Shown piece by piece: positions 57,110 through 64,000 of a stretch of 64,000 nt of DNA. Source of the stretch: Dendrocalamus latiflorus (taxonomy: Eukaryota; Streptophyta; Magnoliopsida; Poales; Poaceae). The stretch spans positions 8,680,236 through 8,744,235 of the forward strand of contig CM029610.1 of NCBI GenBank assembly GCA_017311315.1, in the 5' to 3' direction. The translations under genes were made by a program, and so were the position numbers. The notes below the pieces were generated by a model that saw nothing but the letters and a program-made list of their open reading frames with translations, did not search any database and was not told the DNA's origin. The number at the start of each line of letters is the position of its first letter. The first letter of the stretch is position 1.

Positions 57110-60100
57110 TGTAGAGACCCGAATATGCAAATCCGGACTCTCCTGTGTATTCTGCACTAGTCCAGGATCACGCTAGTGCACACAGTATAAACAAAGTTGA
57201 AATACCGACCATATCACGATTTACTAGGAAAAGCTTACAACTAATAGCCTAAAGGCTTAAAGAAACTAGCAGCGGAAAATCAGAAATAAGCGTAGTAGCC
57301 ACTCGACATGCCCACAGGCAATCGACTGGGGAGCGAAGTCCTAATCCGCAAAGTCGTCGAAGTATCCTCCTTCTAGTAGCTCCTGCTGATCTGGTCCTTC
57401 TTCCTCAACTGAGCAAATATGGATGAAGCCGTGAGTACATAGAGTACTCAGCAAGTCGTTTGTAACAAAGAATGCAATATAGTATGCAAGGCTTACCAAA
57501 GGATGCTGAAAGGTTAATTTTGCAGAAAGCAACAATTTAAAGTAAATACAATAAATAGATTGAAAAGCGAATTTCGAAAATGATAATAAGTAATTAATCA
57601 AAGGAATTGAGACAAACCCCAAGTACACTGGTCATTCACTCCAATGAATCACCCACGAACCAAGATTCACATAATGAACCACCAGTGAACTACCCATTCA
57701 CTTAACCCAACCAAGATTTTATGAAAATTCTACCCCTCGTATGAAATCACCGAGCATTGTCCATGACCGAGGACACGGCTATTCGAATAGTTTTACACTC
57801 TGCAGAAGTTGTACAACTTTACCCACAAGACATGATCATCCTAGATTGCCACGCGAGTTACACACTTCCTTAGGTGTGCGGCGAGGAGATCATGACAAGG
57901 CCTTTACAATGTTCAATCTCAACCCAGTTCCGCCTTGCTAAGGTTTCGCCGTCGAGTAGGGTAACCCCCTAGTCGATAATTGCCCCCTCTTGCGCCATTG
58001 TGGATCCATGGCTCCGACCACACCACACTCATCCCAATGACGGAACCGAAGTTGAAACATCACAAATTAATTAGCCAGGTCCATCCCATACTGGACATGT
58101 GGTTGTACGGTAAGGCTCAGATCAATGGCGCACAAAGTTAAGTCCTTAAATATTTCCCAGGCGAAACATCCACATCCCAATGTGCCAACAGCACCCCCTT
58201 TACTGCACGATCATTCACCCAGGTGAAAACCAATTTTGTATATCCAACACCAATGACACACCAATGTCATGGCACACAAATTTTATAACTGTGGCTACTA
58301 CCACGATTCAATATCTAATTAAGTCAAAATTAATTAATATATCACATGTGATGATAACCCAACGTACTAGTAATAAGCATGGCTAAGCAATTTAGACGCG
58401 CAACCCATGTGACAACTAGTATTGCATCACTAAATAATTACCCATCCTATGGTGACAATAGAATCATGACAACCAAATTATCAAGGAGGGATTAATCAAT
58501 TTGGACAATAACTACCAATACAAGGGTTTGATAATAAAATAGCGATGCATGATAATTTAAAACAAAATAATACATAATAGATTTGAAAACTAGGTTCAAC
58601 ATGATCAAATGACACGACTTGCCTTGGCCTTGCTCAGTTAGGAATTCTTGATCTTCGAATCCGGCTTCAGCTCCTTCGAAAGCGTAATCTAACGAGAGAG
58701 GAAACGAGACAAAACACAAAAACAAATTCAAATAAAATTCAAATGAACTCCAAAAACTGCAAAACCAGAACCAAAAGATATAGCTCAATTTTAGATGAAT
58801 TTACGAAAAAGAATCGGGTCGATCGGAGTTCGGACGAAGGAGAACGAGCGATCTAAAATTTACCGGGGAGAGAAAACGCTGGAAAATAGCAAAAGGCGCT
58901 ACTGTTCATCCGAGAGCAGCACTTATTTTTGGAGAGAAGGCTAGCGCCGGCTCGAGGAGGCATAGGAGATGAATCTAACTAGCAAAATGGGTTGTTAGGG
59001 ACCTAAGGCACACATAGGAAGCGACGACACGTCAAACGGAGCACGGTGACAGCACGGGCGGCTACAACGACATAGGTAGGAGAGAGGAATAAAACTCTGG
59101 CATAAGACATGGAGAAGTAGGGTGAGCACGTGCTAGAACGCGGCTTGGCGAAGCTAGGAAAATTGTCGGCTTGGCCAGAAACCCACCGGGACGGCGCAAT
59201 CGACGTTTGAACGACGTCAGGAAGGTAAAAGGAAAAACTTAATATCTTGGTGCTCGGTGAACGAAATCTAAAACCACTTGGAGGGTAGCTACCTGGGATG
59301 GTTTGGCACAATATGACGCGAACAGATTGGGGAAAAACACTACCGGATATATAGGGACATGAGATGCCATTGGCGGCCATGGCGAGGTTCAGAGGCAAAA
59401 ATTTGTAGAGGATTTTTGGGGAAAGAGAAGTGAGCATGGTGTAGAACGCGACGAGGCAAGTCTAAGAAAAATTACGGCAAGAGCTAAAGCTTACCGGAGA
59501 CGACGAATCGACGTCGGGAAGCGCTCTTGACCTAGATTGGGGAAAACTCGATTCCGGGAGATTGGCTACACCAAAAATAAATTAACTTGGCAAGAAGGTA
59601 GATGGCACATGATGGCACAATTTGACGTGAAAGGATAACGGAAAAACTCACCGGATAGCTCGAGACGCGACGAGCAAAATCGGGATCGAAGAGCCACGAT
59701 GCCGACGACGTCCTGGGCTTTGAGGGGACTTGGCACAGCTTGGGATGGGTTTAGGGGAGTCAAGGGATCGTATTTATAGGCTTGAAAGAGGTAAAAACCG
59801 ACTCCAATTCGTGGATTTTGGTTTAGAGTTCATTTCAGAAAATAAGAGATAAAAGGCAAACGGATGAACGAAACGAAAAGTGGCCAATTGGGATGGATTC
59901 CTTGCGTGATTTGGCACAACTTTTTTTGGGAAGACATTGAAATAAGGTTCGAATTGGAAGTTATGAAGAGAGAGGGAAAAGGAAAGAAACGTGTACAGAA
60001 CTGGAATCGAGCTCTGCTCGCGTCGTGCTGGGAAGACGGATGAACAGTACCTACGGGTACTGTTCATTCTCTCTCCTCTTTCTTTTTTTTTGGAAATTTA

Positions 60101-60331
60101 AAATTGAGTTCAAACAAACTCCGAAAAATCCCAAAAAAATGCAGAAAAATTCCTTGTGACACAAGAAACACAAATAAAATATTTTTGATAAATATTAATG
60201 TTTAATTTAATCACATTAAATCTTTTTAATTAATGAAAATTCCAATTAAGCTTTAATTAATTCCAGAAAAATCCAAATGGTGAATTTTATTTTAAAAGCT
60301 TCAAAAAGGCTCTGAAAATCAGGATGTTACA
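57110..60331 (-). mobile_element. Gypsy 3' LTR, minus orientation, 3.2 kb
   Basis: Plus-strand ends TGTAGAGACCC and ..CAGGATGTTACA. It has both conserved blocks (58592-58627 and about 57770-57830) and a TATA box at 59771-59780. A polypurine tract (minus AAGGGGGGAGG, 60334-60344) abuts it, so this is the 3' LTR. The 5' LTR and most of the interior are missing, and no TSD is recoverable (the left flank TGCTA is not found at the right junction). Confidence 0.88.
59771..59780 (-). promoter_or_regulatory. LTR promoter TATA box
   Basis: Minus-strand CCTATAAATACG, 552-561 bp into the LTR, the same relative place as in the 15031 LTR. Confidence 0.55.
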
Positions 60332-60914
60332 AACCTCCCCCCTTAAACGGAATCACGACCCCGAGATTTAGGCTGACTAAAAGAATAGGTTACCTGGTGC
60401 GACTTCGGAGACGACGTTGTTGAGGCTTCCCCTTGTAATGCTCTGAGGTATTTGGCTTCCTTGACTTGACGATGTTCCACGGCTTGCTCCTGGAGTTTTG
60501 GCAGGGGTACTTCCAAGGTTGAACAGAATTGGCGTGATTGCTTGACGCTTCTGCGGACACTTGCGAGCGAAATGACCTGGCTCTGGCACTTGAAACAACT
60601 AAATGGAGTTGCATAGCTTCTTTCTCCCTGAGGCTGATTGTTGACGTTGATAGGGCGTGATCCTGAGTTATCATGAGGAGGCATTGGAGCTGGAGTCCTG
60701 AAATCTGACTGTTGTGGTACCCGAGCTGGCTGGTATGTGTTGAATCTAACTCTTTGTGATTGTTGCAACTGAACCCCTTGGTGAATCATCTTCCGCTTGC
60801 GAGACTCTTCCATTTCATGTCGAGATTCTTCAATAAGTATGGCCTTATCCACCATGTTTTGGAAGGCTGGTTGTCCTTGGAGGGTGTACGCACGGAGACC
60901 CAAGTATGAGACTC
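60332..60914 (-). pseudogene. Gypsy gag C-terminal fragment
   Basis: Frame of about 185 residues: a gag helical end (QNMVDKAILIEESRHEMEES), a Gln/Pro-rich linker and a zinc knuckle. The knuckle is split by a frameshift (CFKCQ in one frame, PGHFARKC in the next). The gag end then runs straight into the polypurine tract. Protease, RT, RNase H and integrase are absent. The right border with MULE sequence is about 60905-60920. Confidence 0.8.
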
Positions 60915-61945
60915 ACTAGATTGTGTCAAAGGTGGAGCCACACTCTTGCATTCTCAACAGTGTTTTGGCGAGGCATCGTAACCTAACGTCCACCTTTATA
61001 ACCAATTTGATGTATGAAGAAATTATTGAGAAGAAAGACATGGATGCCATGCATATCGTGGTAGCTATCGAGAATAAATTCAAGTACAAGATTAGCTACA
61101 CGAAGGCGTGGTGTGCCAAGTAGAAGGCATTGGAAAAATGTTTCGGGTCTTTCGAGGCGGCTGGGCTTCCTTCACCCCACCGGGATGGACAAAAGCCAGA
61201 AGAAGCAATGGGACAAGATGGTGAAAGAATGTGAGGAGACCCGTGACCTTGCACGGTCAGCTGCTGCCCGCGATGAGAAAATAAGGGCTATTGCGGCCCG
61301 GGCAGAACAAGCCCAGCGTGCTACGAGGTCAGCTCTCCACAATTTGCGGCCGCGTAGCAACAACCCCATCCCGAACGTCCCCACCGAGCGTTCGCCGCAA
61401 CTCTCACTTGAGGGGAGACACCCCCCTTTGTTGGTACGGAGACACGTGCAAATTCTTCAAGTCTAAGCACCGCATCAGCCTAGGTATGCGTTACTGGGGT
61501 TGCGCAAACTACTCCAGTAACTACCCCGATCGCCGTCTTGACACCGTAACCTATCGGTAGCCGGTAAGGACCACATGCACCATTTTCCCCTACCTTTTCT
61601 CCTTCACAACACGCACTAACAATCTCTCCCTTGTATTTACAGTCTCCAAAACCCCTATATGGCTACCGCAAATGGATCGAACATGAGATCCACCCTGCGG
61701 ACCAATGGACCCTCGACTTCGAGGAGTGGAATGTCACACGGGACACGGAGTTGCGGGAGGAGGAGCGCCGCAAGAACGAGCAAACCCTGCGTATACAACT
61801 CGAGATGCAAGCTCATCTTGAAGTGTGCACGCGTAGGGAGCGGGAGGCTCATGAGAGGGAGCGCAAGAGAAAGAGGGAAATGGCGGCTAAGGCAAAAGAG
61901 GCCGCCGATGAGTTCAACGCCGAGCGGGCAAGAAATGGAAAGTAG
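60915..61945 (+). pseudogene. MULE transposase, middle and C-terminal pieces with GRF-like zinc finger
   Basis: 60923-61170 matches the region before the catalytic domain of MULE transposases (LTSTFITN, then KYKISYTKAWCAK and a stop, then KALEKCFGSFEA). The TAG at 61121 stands where Gln is usual. Sequence then jumps, with the DDE core deleted, to a charged helical part (61190-61340). Next is a GRF-like zinc ribbon in another frame (CWYGDTCKFF..GMRYWGCANY, 61420-61510), ending at TAG 61558. After a probable intron, 61643-61945 encodes a Glu/Arg-rich coiled coil (about 100 residues). With catalytic residues missing it cannot be an active transposase. Confidence 0.7.
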
Positions 61946-62552
61946 TCCCGGTCCACACAGTAGGTCATACGAGCAGTTGGGTGGGTTAGTCGCATATCAT
62001 GCTATATGTTATGCATATAATAAAAAAGTACGCGGCATGTTACTCACATCTGTATTATGAAGTTTATTTCTATTCAGATAAGCTTATTATCTCGTCTGTT
62101 CGTATTCAATGATTCACATAGCAAGTCATTTAACAACATTAACATACCGATTCTCTCCGTACACGAATTCTCAGTAACATCAAAATATCACTTACCACTG
62201 TATGTATCAATCGTTCTACGGTCAATCGTTCTTAAAAAAAATTCCCAAAATTTTTTATGCACCTACAACATACAGTGAACATAAACTTTTATTACAACTA
62301 CACCACGGGGGACTAAGTGCAGTCGCCCCTCCATTGGGCGACTGCACTGCAAGTCGCCCAATGGGGAGGCAACTGGTTTCAGTCGCCTGAGAGTAGGGCG
62401 ACAGACATTTTGTCGGCCCCTGGTTGGGCAATTAGCTCTAGTCGCCTCCCCATTGGGCGACTAAACCTATTTTTGTAAAAAAAAAATCATGGGTATATTT
62501 ATGTAATTTTGAATAAAAAATAGATTATTCGTACAAAAAATTCTTTGCCTAG

Positions 62553-62650
62553 CCAGGTGAGAAGAGGCGAAGCTAGCCTTGCCAGTCAACTGGCTCTTCG
62601 TTTTCAGCAAGGAAATCCTTGCCAGCACGAGCGAGATTCTCAGTGTTTTA
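62553..62650. other. Flank between the MULE and a CACTA relic
   Basis: Short segment with GCCAG(T/C)..CTTGCCAG(C/T)-like words; nothing recognised. Confidence 0.35.
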
Positions 62651-64000
62651 GTTTTAGTTTTTTAGTTATGAACATGCATGTATATTCGGTGTGTAAAGCA
62701 TCCTGATACAAGTGTAAAAATCACACCGTTAACGGTAAGGACATCGAGGTAAAATAAGGATCTCCTGCTAAGATACTGTGGTATCTATCTTTAGTTTCCC
62801 GCTTGAACCGTTTATTAGCGAATTGAAAGAAGGCAACATTGCTGCGTTGGCACTCGGAGGAGCATAAAAAAGATGAAAAGCTAAGATACCCTACTGATTC
62901 TGCTCAGTGGAGGAACTTCGATAAGATGTTCGTAGACTTTGGTGCGGAACCGAGAAATATAAAGTTTGAATTGAGTACAGATGGAAAAAATTCTTTCGGT
63001 AATATGAGCAGCCGATATAGTACTTGGCCCATGAATCTATGTATCTACAATCATTTTCCTTGGTTGTGTATGAAGCAAAAGTACATTTTGATGCCACTAC
63101 TTATCTAAGAGCTGAAACAACATGGGAACATTATTGATATGTATCTAACACTATTGCTGGAAGATCTTGTAACACTATAGATGGAAGAGGTGCAATATGG
63201 GATGCGAGCAAACGAGAAAACTTCACTTTGCGCGCTATGTTGTTCTGTACCATCAATGATTTTTTTTGCCTTTATGAAAGAGATAAAGATATGTGGCCTT
63301 GTGTTTCTATGTCACATATACCCATTCAAGGGCTACATAGGAATTATCAAGTTCTATGTAGGCCAAAGGACAACATCATTGAAGGTTATGCAACTGAAGA
63401 GGTCATTGAATTCTACGTCGACTGCATGGCACAGGTGGAACCGATAGGTGTGCCTCTATCACGTCACGAAGGGAGGTTGAAGGGTATCAGGACCATCGGA
63501 AGTAAACAATCACTCTCGATCTGGATACGTACGCTCAAAACCATTTTATGGTTTTGCAACACGTGATTGAAGTGTCCTCGTACATCGACGAGCACAAAAA
63601 CATGGTACGCTAAAGAGAATCCAGGTCGGTTGAAGGTTTGGATCATGAGAGAGCACAACCGTAGATTCAATGAATGGTTAAACGTGCGATTCACTGGGTG
63701 GTCATCAAGTAATGATATAGTGCGATGGTTCGTAAAAGGGCCAAAATTTACAATAGTAACATGGCAAGCATACGACATAAATGGGTACACATTTTATAGG
63801 ACAGCTTAGGATAGGAAGAGTACAATCTAGAATAGCGGTGTCCGCATAGATGTGTTTCAAAAGCAGTTCAATACCTCTGGGCCAAACAAAATGAAACATG
63901 GGTTGAGCTTCTACTATAGGTTCATAAAGGAGATTTGGAAGCTCGACTACGTATTTTTCAATATCCTCCTATTTTTGTGTTGTTGGGTCCAATTTCCATA
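62650..64000 (+). pseudogene. Relic CACTA Tnp2 transposase, runs off the window
   Basis: Degenerate copy of the same Tnp2 type as at 20104-43711. Recognisable blocks in order: NMHVYSVCKAS-stop (62665), WHSEEHKKDEKLR (62845), WPMNLCIYNHFPWLCMK (63030), then a gap that skips about 300 residues, then EGYATEEVIEFYVD (63380), SRHEGRLKGI (63460), VWIMREHNRRFNEW (63635), VTWQAYDINGYTF (63760), and the terminal domain to the window edge. Several stops and frameshifts are present. It is clearly older and more decayed than the large CACTA copy. No CACTA terminus was found on its left. Confidence 0.85.

Larger units (their letters stand above)
55931..62543 (+). mobile_element. Mutator-like element (MULE), 6.6 kb with nested gypsy, TSD TTTGCCTAG
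   Basis: TTTGCCTAG at 55922-55930 and 62544-62552. Terminal inverted repeats of about 78 bp (55931-56009 and 62466-62543) start GAA(A/T)TTTTTGTACGAATAAT. Subterminal DNA on both sides is rich in (A/C)AGTCGCCCAA / TTGGGCGACT words. It contains a Mutator-type transposase gene in two broken pieces and a truncated gypsy element (57110 to about 60914). Confidence 0.92.

Noticed and set aside
60332..60352. Second gypsy LTR start to the right of the polypurine tract
   Set aside because: The purine tract and gag orientation show that this side is the interior; no second LTR copy is found before the MULE sequence resumes.

Overview
The window reads as nuclear DNA of a grass, most likely Oryza or a close relative. 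The reasons are intron-containing plant genes, an LRR-XII receptor kinase, a Copia LTR that starts like the Angela/BARE/RIRE1 group, long gypsy LTRs and a large Tnp2-type CACTA transposon. Only two ordinary host genes are visible: the 3' half of an LRR receptor kinase (1-1428) and a small four-helix membrane protein (52585-53022, minus). Almost everything else is transposable-element DNA. I worked out its layering from target-site duplications (TSDs) read directly in the sequence.

Layout. 1-1428: receptor-kinase 3' part. 2966-5815, 10946-11104, 51235-52280 and 54766-55880: pieces of an old tandem duplication around the membrane-protein gene. Each copy serves as an 'empty site' for insertions in the other. 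Copy 1 carries two small inverted-repeat insertions and a solo Copia LTR (5816-10940), which is itself split by a solo gypsy LTR (5897-9605, TSD GGATC). 11105-18040: a rearranged gypsy element with LTR pieces in opposite orientation around a decayed gag/pol. 18423-49879: a complete 31.5-kb CACTA element (TSD GAC).

The CACTA element holds a minus-strand cargo ORF, a Tnp2 transposase reading frame, two long hairpins, and a second gene that joins a Transposase_24-like region to a Ulp1-type cysteine protease. The Tnp2 frame is split by a 20.3-kb LTR element (22374-42721, TSD TACCC). That element has 304-bp LTRs and a tRNA-Asp-type primer site but no proteins of its own. Its interior is four tandem-repeat arrays, and it has in turn received a 5.3-kb solo gypsy LTR (TSD GGGCG), a solo Copia LTR (TSD TTGGT) and a young full Copia element (36260-41900, TSD GTCCG). 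50272-50608: a fold-back MITE with a 9-bp TSD. 55931-62543: a Mutator-like element (9-bp TSD TTTGCCTAG) whose transposase is gutted by a truncated gypsy insertion and an internal deletion. 62650-64000: a relic Tnp2 related to the one in the big CACTA.

How the parts relate. The CACTA element carries both classes of protein its family uses, a Tnp2 catalytic transposase and a TnpA-like partner. Both frames are almost continuous but interrupted by stop codons that all look like C-to-T changes, as expected of methylated, silenced DNA. Five long gypsy LTR copies scattered through the window share two conserved blocks, so one gypsy lineage has hit this locus repeatedly. Family names come from reading motifs. 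No database search or alignment program was used, and all distances are eye counts.
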